Shown: positions 48,745-57,941 of the stretch, piece by piece
How the letters are laid out: every line of letters begins with the position of its first letter
Position numbering within the stretch: the first letter of the stretch is position 1
Assembly (NCBI GenBank): GCA_029945375.1
Contig: CM057058.1
Span: forward strand, 4,216,001-4,280,000
DNA length: 64,000 bases
DNA from: Agaricus subrufescens
Taxonomy: Eukaryota > Basidiomycota > Agaricomycetes > Agaricales > Agaricaceae
Direction of reading: 5' to 3'
Translations under genes and position numbers: made by a program
The notes under the pieces: generated by a model
Told to the model about the DNA's origin: nothing
The model's database searches: none
The model's input: only the letters and a program-made list of their open reading frames with translations

Positions 48745-50215
48745 TCTTTCCTCATCTCTATTCAACCCCACCGCCCCCCCTTTTCTTTTTTTTTTCAACT
48801 CTGCTGCGGCTACCGTCTAACCACCCCTTGCTCTTTTCTTTGCAACCACCGCGACCACTACCCTCCTCATCCCTCTCTTCCTTCGCCACCTATCTCCTGT
48901 TTCCATCCCTTCCCATACCACCGCCACGACCGCCTCATCGCCTCACCCTCACCCTCACTCTCTCTTCGCGATCTCCCAATTACCGCGGCCATCGCCCCCT
49001 CTTCTCCTCTTCACGACCGCCGCCACTGCTGTCCACCTCACTCTCACCCTCACCCTCACCCTCATCCTCACCCTCGCTCCCTCCTCTTCGCGACCCCTGC
49101 GCGATCATTGCCGCTGCCATTCTCTCCTCTCCTCTTCACGACCACCGCCGCTGCCTTCCACCTCCACCTCACCCTCGCTCTATCCTTGATCACCACCGTC
49201 GCGCCCTCTCATCTCCTCTTCAAAATGACCCCCGCCGCCATCTTGTCCACCGCCATTCGCCACCTCTACCACCTCTACCACCACCCACCCTTTCTCCCAT
49301 CCGCGACCACTTCCCTCCCGCCGCCATCCTCTCCTCAACGCTATCCAACGCCCGCGACCACCACACCCTTCCATCGCGACTCGTTGGCGACCACCACCGC
49401 CTCCATCGTCATCGCCATCCACCACCCACCCACTCTCCCTTTCTTCCCATCCACAACCGCTGCCCTCTCACCGCCCTCTTCTCTTCAACCCCATCCAACG
49501 CCTGCGGCCACTACCCTCTCCCATCACGGTCCATTGGCGGCCACCTTCGCCCCCATCTCCACCGCCTTCTACAACCGCTCTCACCACCACCTCCTTTCCT
49601 TCCCATCCACGACCACCGCCCTCCCACCGTCCTCCTCTCCTCCCATCCGTGAACATACTCCCCCACCGCCCTCCTCCCCTCAACCGCATCCATCACCTGC
49701 GGTTTCCGCCTTCCCCCCTCGCGATCTCTTCGCGGCTGCTGCTGTCGCCTCCATCCTCCTCCCCAACGTCATCCACGGCCGCTTCCACCACGGCCTGCCC
49801 ATCCTTCCCCTCCTCCCATACACGACGACCCTCCCACGACGACCCTCTCCTCAAACACCTCCATCGCGACCGCTGCCGCCGCCATCCTCCCCATTGCTAT
49901 CCACCGCCGCTACCACCACCACCTCCCTTTCTTTCCTCTCCCCTGTGACCCACGACAACCGCCCTTCTCTCAACCTCATCCGCGCCCGCGCCCGCGACCA
50001 CTGCCTCCCCCCTCCTCCTCGCGACCTCGCGACTTCGCGACTTTCGTCATTGCCTTCGCGACCTTGCCGCCACCCCATCCAACGCCGCCACCGCTCCCAC
50101 CGCATCGACCTCCTGCCCCTCCTACCGCCAATGCCACACCCCTTGTCCACCACCTTCTACACCCAAAGCAGGCGATTCCTTCGATCGCTACTACCTTCTC
50201 GGCCATCCACCAGGC
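48745..50215 (+). repeat. Polypyrimidine/low-complexity tract, about 1.5 kb
   Basis: The plus strand is overwhelmingly C and T with scattered A, with short tandem runs such as CACCCTCACCCTCACC near 49040-49070 and repeated CCACC/CGACC words. The bias opens long frames on both strands (Pro/Ser/His-rich on plus, Gly/Arg/Trp-rich on minus), which I regard as composition artefacts. It ends abruptly at about 50215, just before the 113-aa gene. Repeated patchy units suggest expansion by slippage or unequal exchange. Confidence 0.75.
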
Positions 50216-50265
50216 GTATAGGCTATTCAGAACAAACTTCAATTGAAGTTTTTCGGCTAGCCAAG

Positions 50266-50660
50266 ATGAAGATCGACAGGCCTCGAAAAGAAGACCTGGA
50301 GAAAGCTGTCGAAAGGTCGCTGAGACAGGTCTGGCCGCAAGTAATAGAGTATGCAGCCAGAAATCAGGTTGAGGGTTCAATCTGGGCTCAAATCAGGTGT
50401 GTTCATCCATCTCTTATTCTTGTATCAAGATATAATAACCCTCTTGCAGGTGCGATTTCCACTGTTCAGGCTCGCCTGGCTCTACTTCAGATTCCCCTCA
50501 CGCGACCGTCCGGTTATACGATGGCACTTTAAAACATATCGGAGGTGTCCACGTCCCTGAAAGCCCTGAACAACATGCCTCGTTCAAAGGTGGCATTAAA
50601 AAGGTCTCTTATCACGGCGAAAAGCAAGAGAATCTAGTGTTTTGTATTACTGTTTCTTGA
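50266..50660 (+). CDS. Small hypothetical protein at the right end of the CACTA element
   Basis: Two exons (50266-50396, 50450-50660) give 113 aa. The N-terminal half is a charged helix (PRKEDLEKAVERSLRQVWPQ) followed by VIEYAARNQVEGSIWAQIR. After the splice comes a beta-rich half (HATVRLYDGTLKHIGGVHVP, ENLVFCITVS). No family recognised. The frame is open further upstream through the CT-rich tract, but the sharp change in composition at 50215 makes the ATG at 50266 the better start. It ends about 300 bases from the right terminus, mirroring the 387-aa gene at the left. Confidence 0.65.
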
Positions 50661-50853
50661 TAGCATAGTTTGTACTATAATTAGTTGTACTGTATAAACA
50701 TATCTTGGTCTAGTATTATGCGTGAAGAACTCATTTCACAAGTGTTAAAAACTTCAAGATATTCTACTCTGAAACAACAAGTGAAATACAGTTATAGAGG
50801 TCCAGTAAAAAACTAGCCTCTTTACAGTCATGGTAAAGTACAGGTAATAAGGT

Positions 50854-50942
50854 AGTACTTCGATTGCTCTGTATAAATGGAGTCATCGAAGTACTGAGTT
50901 TTACGGTGTTACTAACTCTTTACTGATTGTATATCAGTAAAG
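50854..50942. repeat. Subterminal inverted repeats, right end of the CACTA element
   Basis: Perfect 11-bp inverted repeat AGTACTTCGAT (50854-50864) and ATCGAAGTACT (50885-50895). Then a 10-bp hairpin CTTTACTGAT-TGTAT-ATCAGTAAAG (50918-50942). AGTACT and CAGTAAA words also occur in the left subterminal region. Confidence 0.7.
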
Positions 50943-50954
50943 AACTGTGGGTCC

Positions 50955-50966
50955 GGTCCCACAGTG
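50955..50966 (-). repeat. Right terminal inverted repeat of the CACTA element
   Basis: GGTCCCACAGTG, the complement of the left terminus, followed by ACA. It also forms part of a near-palindrome with CTGTGGGTCC immediately inside. Confidence 0.8.
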
Positions 50967-50991
50967 ACACTTCCCCCTACCCACCAATACG

Positions 50992-51400
50992 ATGACAAAC
51001 AACGAGTCTGTAGTAAGAATCGGAATCATCAACGACATCACCAAGAAAATACCCTTGGACGGTCCATGCATTAATCCAGCACTCCTTCACTCAAATACTC
51101 CATATTTCCATATGCCCCCCAGTAATAATAATTACCACCCAACCACAATATCAAACCAAACGGATGGTTATACGGACCGAGCAGTGAATCACGGACAGTA
51201 AGCCCCCTATTTCTGATCTCTAATTCGAGGCTAAGGTGTACATCTACAACAGATACAACACCACTTTATGCTATTATCCCAATAACAACTCATCATCATT
51301 GCCGAATGGATCGTATAAGGATTATTACTATCCCGATACTCCAGCTTACTATTACGGCGCTGCGAATCAGAATTCGGACTATTATAGCGCCAACCGATAA
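50992..51400 (+). CDS. Possible small Tyr/Asn-rich protein
   Basis: Two possible exons (50992-51183 and 51230-51400), about 119 aa. The first contains MTNNESVVRIGIINDITKK and an Asn/Pro-rich part. The second, opening AKVYIYNRY, has PNNNSSSLPNGSYKDYYYPD, then YYYGAANQNSDYYSANR before a stop. The Tyr-rich end resembles mushroom hypothetical proteins with SYYY repeats. The join is phase-consistent only with the donor at 51184. It starts 26 bases right of the CACTA element, so the insertion may have displaced its promoter. Low confidence. Confidence 0.35.
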
Positions 51401-51532
51401 TAGTGAACTTCTAATCAAGTCGAGACAAAGGGCGGCATTCGGCATCTAAAGTAGTTGAATGATGGATTGCGGAGGAGAGAAAGGACAATACTATTTTACG
51501 TTGATCTGTAATATTGAGGTGCTGTATAATAT

Positions 51533-52333
51533 GTATTGTAAGGTAGAGTAACTACGTTGTGGTAGACATCACATGACTAAAACGTGACAAAAGCGTTACA
51601 AAAATGCTTGTAAAATAGTTATATATTTGGGGCACTCTCAATTTCACAAATATTGAAATTTTGCTTGCACCAATACCTAAGTTACATGTTTTGTCAGGTA
51701 TCGGTGCAAGAGAATTGTGAATAAATATCAAACTGAGCTTGCCCCAAATTTCTAAAATGTTTTATGTCGAATTTGATGTCATATTTGATGGCTACTACAC
51801 ATTTGGGCTACTCGATGTTGAACCCTCAAACTACTCCCTATTCATTATGCCTTGGTCTCTCAAACCAAAAAAACATAAACTGATGTGAAATCACAAGGAT
51901 TTCACATTCTTTTTCTCCCGAAATTTCATTGTGAACCAAACCCATAGAACAATGTTGGGGATATGCTAAAAGGATCTATTAGTTGCGGGAACCATCTTCA
52001 AATGAACTAGTACTCAGGAAAAATGTCAAGCAATCCCTATAATTGTGATGAGACGGTAAGACTTTTTTCATTAATAAAATCATATACTAATCAATTTGAT
52101 AGGTTTGTAACACAGTCATTCAGATTTATGGATACCTATAGACATGGTCTGACTGGCACCCAAGCTTCTTGGGCTTGTAAGAAATTTCGAGGGCACAGGA
52201 AGATTCCTAATGTTATCCTCAATGAACTGCTACATTCTACTTCGCACATGTAGTTATCTCACTTATTAATCAAGAGTCACATTTTGTCACGGTCATGTGG
52301 TGTCTACCACAACGTATCAGCTCTACCTTAATA
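51533..52333. mobile_element. Non-autonomous element with long inverted arms
   Basis: The left arm (about 51533-51592) and right arm (about 52280-52333) are inverted copies sharing AAGGTAGAG, TACGTTGTGGTAGACA, CACATGAC and GTGACAAAA in order. Nested inside is a second inverted pair, 51624-51678 and 51696-51750, running TTTGGGGCA...CTTGCACC-ATACCT inward to a 17-base loop. The interior is AT-rich; the one open frame (52023-52253) has no recognised motif. Exact ends and target duplication could not be fixed. Confidence 0.6.
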
Positions 52334-52551
52334 CAAATCGCAATTGTGCTGTGTATAGTACGGCTTAGTGATCATCGCTCGGAGGAACTTAAGCGATTTG
52401 ACTCGTGGGATTGGAATTAACAGGATCTGTGTGCGGCATCGTGGCGGCATCATTCACCGAGTGTCCATCAATCTCAGGGGTAGGGGTACCCACTCTCCGG
52501 CAACGCGCGTACACGTATCCCTACTCACAACTTACCAACAACTCGACACCC

Positions 52552-53729
52552 ATGGAATTCGCGTCTGTAGACTTGCCCACCCTATTCGATCCGGCCACTT
52601 GCGTTCGTAAAGGGCTGTGTCCGGTGACGGCGCGAGTTACGGGAAGCAAACACGACTTGTATTACGAACAACATGGAAAGGGGGACAAGTACAAGATTTT
52701 ATTGATTATGGGGTTGAATTCGAGTTCGTTTGGGTGGATTAAGCAGGTGGAGTGGTTTGGTGGTGGAAAGGCGTTTCAGGATGAGGGAGGGGAGGGGGAG
52801 AAGAGTTCGGTGCTGGTTTTTGACAATCGTGGCGTCGGGAATTCTGGGTATCCCAGTGGACCCTATTCGTGAGTGGGTGTGTTGTATAAGGTTTATGTGT
52901 TGACTAAAGTGACGTAGGACGTCGACCATGGCGGAGGATGTGGTCTGTTTGTTGGATCACGTGGGCTGGACGAAGGAGCGGGAGGTGCATGTGGTGGGGA
53001 TTAGTCTGGGGGGGATGATCGCCCAAGGTGAGCGCTTCTTTGTGGAATCAATGACGTGCAGGCTTTAATGAGAGAGCAAGAACTGGCGTGGAGGATACCC
53101 GAGAGGCTTGGGTCGTTGACACTGGCGGTGACCACGCCTGGAGGACGGATATGGAATAATTTACCACCGGTCAGCGATCATTAATTTCCGTTTCCGAGTG
53201 TATTAACGCTGTTGGCAGTGGAAGGGGCTGTCGAGCCTAACGAGGCTCATGTTCGAGCCTGACCCAATCAAGGCAGCACCTATTATAGCAGACATGCTGT
53301 TCACACAGGATTGGCTGAGGGAGATGAATGTGGACGAGCCAAACAAGACGAATCGGCAGGTACAGCAGGAGGTGAGTTTACGTCTTTGATGGGAACAAAG
53401 TGTATTGAACGAGTGGGTGGCAGGGGTTTTTACGTCGGGTAGCGATCACGAAGAAGCAGCGGATGGTGGGGCATGTGTCGCAGATGGTAGCGGGGCTGAC
53501 GCACCATGTGTCGGCGGAGCGGCTGCGGGCGATCGGGGAGCGGGTGCCGCGGGTGGCGATTGTGGTGGGGGACGAGGACCACCTGGTGTGGCGGGGCGGG
53601 TCCGTGCGGCTGGAGGCGGGGATCGCGGGCGCGCGGCTGGAGGAGTGGGCGGGGACGGGGCACGGCATCCAGGCGCAGCGGGCCCGCGAGTTCAACGCGC
53701 TCGTCGAGCGGACGGCGAGGGGTAGCTAG
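52552..53729 (+). CDS. Alpha/beta hydrolase fold protein
   Basis: Five exons (52552-52868, 52918-53027, 53081-53169, 53219-53371, 53424-53729) give 324 aa. The oxyanion-region start ILLIMGLNSSSFGW, the strand-turn VLVFDNRGVGNSG and the nucleophile elbow GISLGGMIAQ (Ser nucleophile) are clear. The acid is probably in IVVGDEDHLV and the His in GTGHGI, giving a full Ser-Asp-His triad in order. Such proteins hydrolyse esters, epoxides or related bonds; the substrate is not predictable. No signal peptide is obvious. An in-frame ATG at 52405 is possible, but the stretch before 52552 looks like 5' UTR. The last exon is strikingly GC-rich compared with the first. Confidence 0.84.
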
Positions 53730-53804
53730 TTGACTCGTTCGCACGGTCACGGGGGGTGGCTGATAAAATAAAACAAAATAATAAAATGGCTTTCCGGACC
53801 AGAC

Positions 53805-55065
53805 ATGCTCGCCCTCGTCCACCCCGCGTCCCTCGCCCCCAAGTCCGCCCCCGCCATCGTCCTCCCCGCCCAGCAGCCCCCCCTCCTCCACCGCCACCAG
53901 ACCGCCCCGCCGTCCTCGTCGCGCGGCCCCCGCACATCCGCCGCCCCGTCCTCCGCTCCCTCCTCGTCCTCCGCCGGCCCCTCCTCCTCGCATCCTCCGG
54001 CCCCCCCCAGCCCCGCGCCCCCGCCGCCGTCCCCCTCCCCGTCGACATACCCAACCGTCGACCTGCTCAGACTGCTCGCGTCCCTCCTCACCCAGATCGC
54101 CTCCACCAACGATCAGCTCGCCGCCTCCACCTCCATCACCACCACCTCCTCCACCGCACCCCTCCACATCAACAGCGACACCCCCGTTTGGCATGCCCTC
54201 ACCACTGCCTCTCGCTCCGCAATCTCCACCCCAGCCTCCACCCTCACCTTCCATGCCCGCAACATCCCCACCATCTCCCTCGACGCCTACTTCCTCAGAA
54301 TACTCAAGTACTGTCCCACCACAAACGAGGTCTTTCTCGCCCTCCTTGTCTATTTCGATCGCATAAGCAAGCTCAGCGCGGATGCGACCCAACGAACGTT
54401 TGTCATTGATTCCTATAATATCCATCGGCTCGTCATTGCCGGCGTGACCGTCGCTAGCAAATTTTTCAGTGATGTCTTTTATACAAATTCCCGCTACGCC
54501 AAGGCAAGTCCGCGCGTGGGTCCACTCTACTCAACCCTTACTCACCACCCTCCCTTAGGTTGGCGGCCTCCCTCTCCAGGAGCTCAATCAGCTCGAACTC
54601 CAGTTTCTGCTGCTCAATGACTTTAGACTCGTCATTTCCTCGGACGAGATGCAGAGATATGCAGAGCAGCTTATTCTCTTTTCTCGCACTTCCGGAGCTA
54701 TGGGTGGAGTCATCCCCGACGGTCTTGTCAGCAGTCCCTCTGGCGTCGCTGCACCTATGAGCGCAATGGGGGCCATTGATACGTTTGGCGGAAAAGTTGC
54801 TGACGACACTCCTCCACATCATAAATCCGATCGACATAGACTAGAAGATGACGACACAGAGACAGAGGACGGTGACGAAGCTACGAGTACGAGTGGTACG
54901 ACCGATGACGAGCCTACGATCAAAGCCGCTTCCGTTGCCGATAGGGGGAGGAGACGAGAAAGTATTGACGAGGCTATGGTGGATCCCACTAGATCTCCGA
55001 ATTCATTGGAGAATAGAAAATCCGTCGTTGCCGATGCTTATGCACGCATGGCCACGAGTCCTTGA
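53805..55065 (+). CDS. PHO80-like cyclin
   Basis: Two exons (53805-54503, 54559-55065) give 401 aa. The intron has a GC donor (AAG|GCAAGT) and joins SRYAK to VGGLPLQELNQLELQFLLL. The N-terminal 90 or so residues are a Pro/Ser/Ala-rich disordered region. The cyclin box follows, with ILKYCPTTNEVFLALLVYFD, LVIAGVTVASKFFSDVFYTN and the EL.QLELQFLLLNDFRL helix typical of Pho80-type cyclins. The C-terminus is disordered, acidic and Ser/Thr-rich. In yeast, Pho80 partners the kinase Pho85 in phosphate and nutrient signalling; an equivalent role here is inferred from the family. It is transcribed in the same direction as SWD1, with only 170 bases between them. Confidence 0.9.
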
Positions 55066-55235
55066 TTTGATTTTCAGTTTCCTTCCTCTCCCTTTTCTTT
55101 TTCGGTTGTATTATTCTGCGTGTTTTTTTTTTTTAAGTACAAGAAGTATTATAGTTGGATCTACTTTATTTATCACAGCAAGAGGTTGTCACAATACATC
55201 TGGTCCCACGCTCCGTCTTGCCACTTTCCGTCATC

Positions 55236-57508
55236 ATGAACGATGTCATCAGTTGCGTCCCAGCCCCTTTTCACCTCCTCTCCCTCCCCCATGTTGACTG
55301 TCCCAACAAGACCCGTTCCAAATAACCCACCCGACAGCAATCCAAACATCGCTTCTCGCGTCTGCCCTGTTCGCCAAATTTGACTCTAGCGGAAGATGGA
55401 TCGCTGCTGGAAAACAGAATGGCAGTGTCGTCATCTGGGATTTGGAAACCAAGAATCCGGTTAGAGTGTTGGATGGACATGTGAGAGGGTTGACTTGTAT
55501 CGAGTGAGTGTATGTTGTTGTTGTTTTTGGCCTGGCAACGGGTTGTACTGAAATTTTCTTTTTTGTTCAAAGTTGGTCGAAGAATGGGAGATATGTGTTG
55601 AGCGCGTCGAAGGATTGGAATGTTGTCGTGTGGGATTTGGCTGCTAGACATGAACCGATGCAGAGATTGAGGACTGTGAGGTTTGATTCGCAGGTGGTTA
55701 GTGCTGCTTTTCATCCACGAAATAGGTGTGTTTTTGTTTTTCTCTTGAAAATTAGACGCAACTTATAATGGCTTGCGTGTGTGTGTTTTTAGTAAAATAA
55801 TATTGGCGTTGTTGTCGACTGGAGAATTGTTTATAACTGATATGAGAAAGGAGTATAGAGGTCGTGCAGAGTTGTACGACAATCCCAATCTTGGTAATAG
55901 TAATAATAGTAATCATGTGGAGGAGAAGGAGGAGGGGGAGGAGGAATCTTCGTCTGTTCCTCCTCCTCCTGTTCGAAGGGATACCAAAAGGTACGTCTTG
56001 ATTTCTTTTTGATTTTAGAATGTACTTGATGTTTCTTTCGAAAGGTCCCCGATTACTGTTGCGAGATTTGATATTTCGGGGCGATTTGTTTTTGCGGGGA
56101 CTGCTAATGGGATGATTTTGGTGTTTAATACCCGAACTAAATCTGTGAGTATGTGTCTTTTGTGCTTGGAAAGGTGGGTTGATTGATCGGTTGTTGATCT
56201 AGATGGTTGGCAGACATAAGGTTGCAGGAGCGGGTGTGATGAAAAGTTTGGATTTTACTAAAAACGGGCGGTGCGTCACTCCTCTATGCTCTTGTTTTAT
56301 CTTATATCTCACTTCGTATACTTTCTTAATACTCACAGACGACTCGTAACGAACTCGTCGGATAGGATATTGAGACAGTTTACGATTCTGAATTATCAAT
56401 CGGAGAGTAACGCCACAAACAATAACAATAGAGTGAATGAACAAGAGTTGGAACCGACGCATAGGTTTAATGATCCCATAAATCGAACGGCGTGGCATGT
56501 TATGGCGTATAGTCCTGATGGAGATTGGTTAGCAGGGGGTGAGGTTTTTCTTCTTTTTTTTTTTTTTGGAGTTTTTAACCATATTGATATTGAATTTATC
56601 TGCTTGGAAAGGCTCGGCGGATCCGGCGACACATAAGATTTATGTTTGGGATTTATCGAATGATGGACAGTTTTCGACTGCGTTGGATGGGGGTAGGGAA
56701 CCTTTGGCGCATATACATGTGAGTTTTTTTTGGCTTTCGTCCTTCTTTCGAGATTTTGTATAATGAGAGATTACTGACTTTTGACCTCTCTTTTAGTGGC
56801 ATCCTGCAAAATCATTGATAGCGTCAACGACGACACATGGGAATATTCTTATATGGCATTGTCCGAAGGCGGAGAGATGGGGTGCGTTTGCGGGGGGATT
56901 TGAAGAGGTGGATGAGAATATAGAGTATGAGGAGAGGGAGGATGAATTTGATATCGTAAATTATCTTCCCTCCCTTCTTCAATCAAGTCGGGCACTGATT
57001 TTGATTTGATTTTTTTTTTTAGGAGGATGAAGAAAGTATGAAAGAGAGAAAGATGAAGGCGGAGGAGAGGGAGGTTGATGTTGATGGAATGTCGGAGGGA
57101 GGGGGTGATGAGTGGTCGTCGTCAGTACAACCCACTGCAAGTGGTGGCGGTGGCAAACGGAATTTGAATAATTCGATTGCGACTGTGACAGCCACGACGA
57201 CAACGACGAAAGTGGAAGAGAAGGACACTACTATGGCCAATGATGATTCCTCTTCGGCGGATGTGGCGGGGAAGATGGATTCGAAATCGACTTCTTCAAC
57301 GCCTGGTCCTACTACTATCAATAATAACAGTAACACCAATGCGAAGAAGGGCTCTGTGAATGGGAATGGGAATGCTAATAATACTGCCGGTGGTGGTGTG
57401 GATGAAGACTTGGTATGGGCAGAGGAAGATCCAGATGAGGATGAAAGAGGTTGGAAAATGCTTATTAGTACGAGTGCGGCTGAGTTGGCTGAGGAAATTG
57501 GTGTGTGA
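55236..57508 (+). CDS. SWD1: COMPASS complex subunit SWD1 (RBBP5 orthologue), WD40 protein
   Basis: Ten exons (55236-55251, 55311-55503, 55573-55725, 55793-55990, 56045-56144, 56203-56270, 56339-56538, 56612-56718, 56797-56955, 57023-57508) give 559 aa. WD-type repeats are visible in FAKFDSSGRWIAAGKQNGSV...WDL, DWSKNGRYVLSASKDWNVVV, FDISGRFVFAGTANGMILVF, FTKNGRRLVTNSSDRILR, YSPDGDWLAGGSAD...WDL and HPAKSLIASTTTHGNILIW. The diagnostic RBBP5/Swd1 segment WGAFAGGFEEVDENIEYEER and EDEFDIEDEE follows the propeller. A long low-complexity Asn/Thr/Ser tail ends it. The product is a core subunit of the Set1/MLL H3K4 methyltransferase complex in the nucleus. The 16-base first exon (MNDVI) is inferred because no ATG precedes exon 2 in frame. 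Confidence 0.92.
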
Positions 57509-57941
57509 ATTATACAGAGAGGATTCCTTTTGTTCCTTCTTTTTTTTTGTTTTTGTTTTTTTTTTTGGGGTGTATGAAACCGTTGATTTATTAGTCGTAG
57601 TTTTTTTTGTACCTCCTTCCCTTCGGGTAGAAGGCAAAAGTGGTTCAACTCATGTTCGAATCGAGCGATAAAACGAGTAAATTCATATCTATATATATAT
57701 ACTTATAGTCGACATAAGGCATAGAAGAGTAAAAATAGAAGTGGGCATAAGTGGGGTGTGTGTTCCGTTTGTAACTAGTTACTATCTCAATGATACACAA
57801 TAGCAAAAGAAAACAAAGAAAACAAAAGAAAACAAAAGACAGATTTTTCCAGTTACAACACGCGTTCAATCAATGATCATACACTACCGTTCAACAGTAC
57901 CGAGTGACTAAGAAACAATTATTGTCGGACCAAGCCTGTTG
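57509..57941. other. Convergent 3' flanks
   Basis: About 430 bases between SWD1 and the convergent repeat-protein gene, with poly-T runs after SWD1 (57540-57610) and an AAACAAAAG-repeat tract at 57805-57840. No gene seen. Confidence 0.5.

Larger units (their letters stand above)
36903..50966. mobile_element. CACTA/EnSpm (CMC) DNA transposon, about 14.06 kb, multi-gene
   Basis: The ends form a perfect 12-bp inverted repeat, CACTGTGGGACC at 36903-36914 and its complement at 50955-50966. The three bases outside each end are ACA (36900-36902 and 50967-50969), the 3-bp target duplication expected for CACTA elements. Inside lie a Tnp2 transposase (44071-47348), a divergently transcribed 899-aa companion (40327-43130) and three further spliced genes (37272-38594, 39088-39853, 50266-50660), plus subterminal direct repeats on the left and hairpins on the right. 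The 1.5-kb CT-rich tract lies between the transposase and the right-end gene. No disabling mutation was found in the transposase. The boundaries are inferred from termini, target duplication and gene content together; each alone would be weak. Confidence 0.82.

Noticed and set aside
48828..50532. Two overlapping long plus-strand frames (274 and 474 codons), Pro/Ser/His-rich
   Set aside because: They arise from the near-absence of purines in this tract; several frames on both strands are open at once. Only the part after about 50215 looks like a gene.
53430..54425. 331-codon minus-strand Gly/Arg-rich frame
   Set aside because: It is antisense to the hydrolase last exon and the cyclin N-terminus, both supported by domains; the frame is open because of GC-rich composition.
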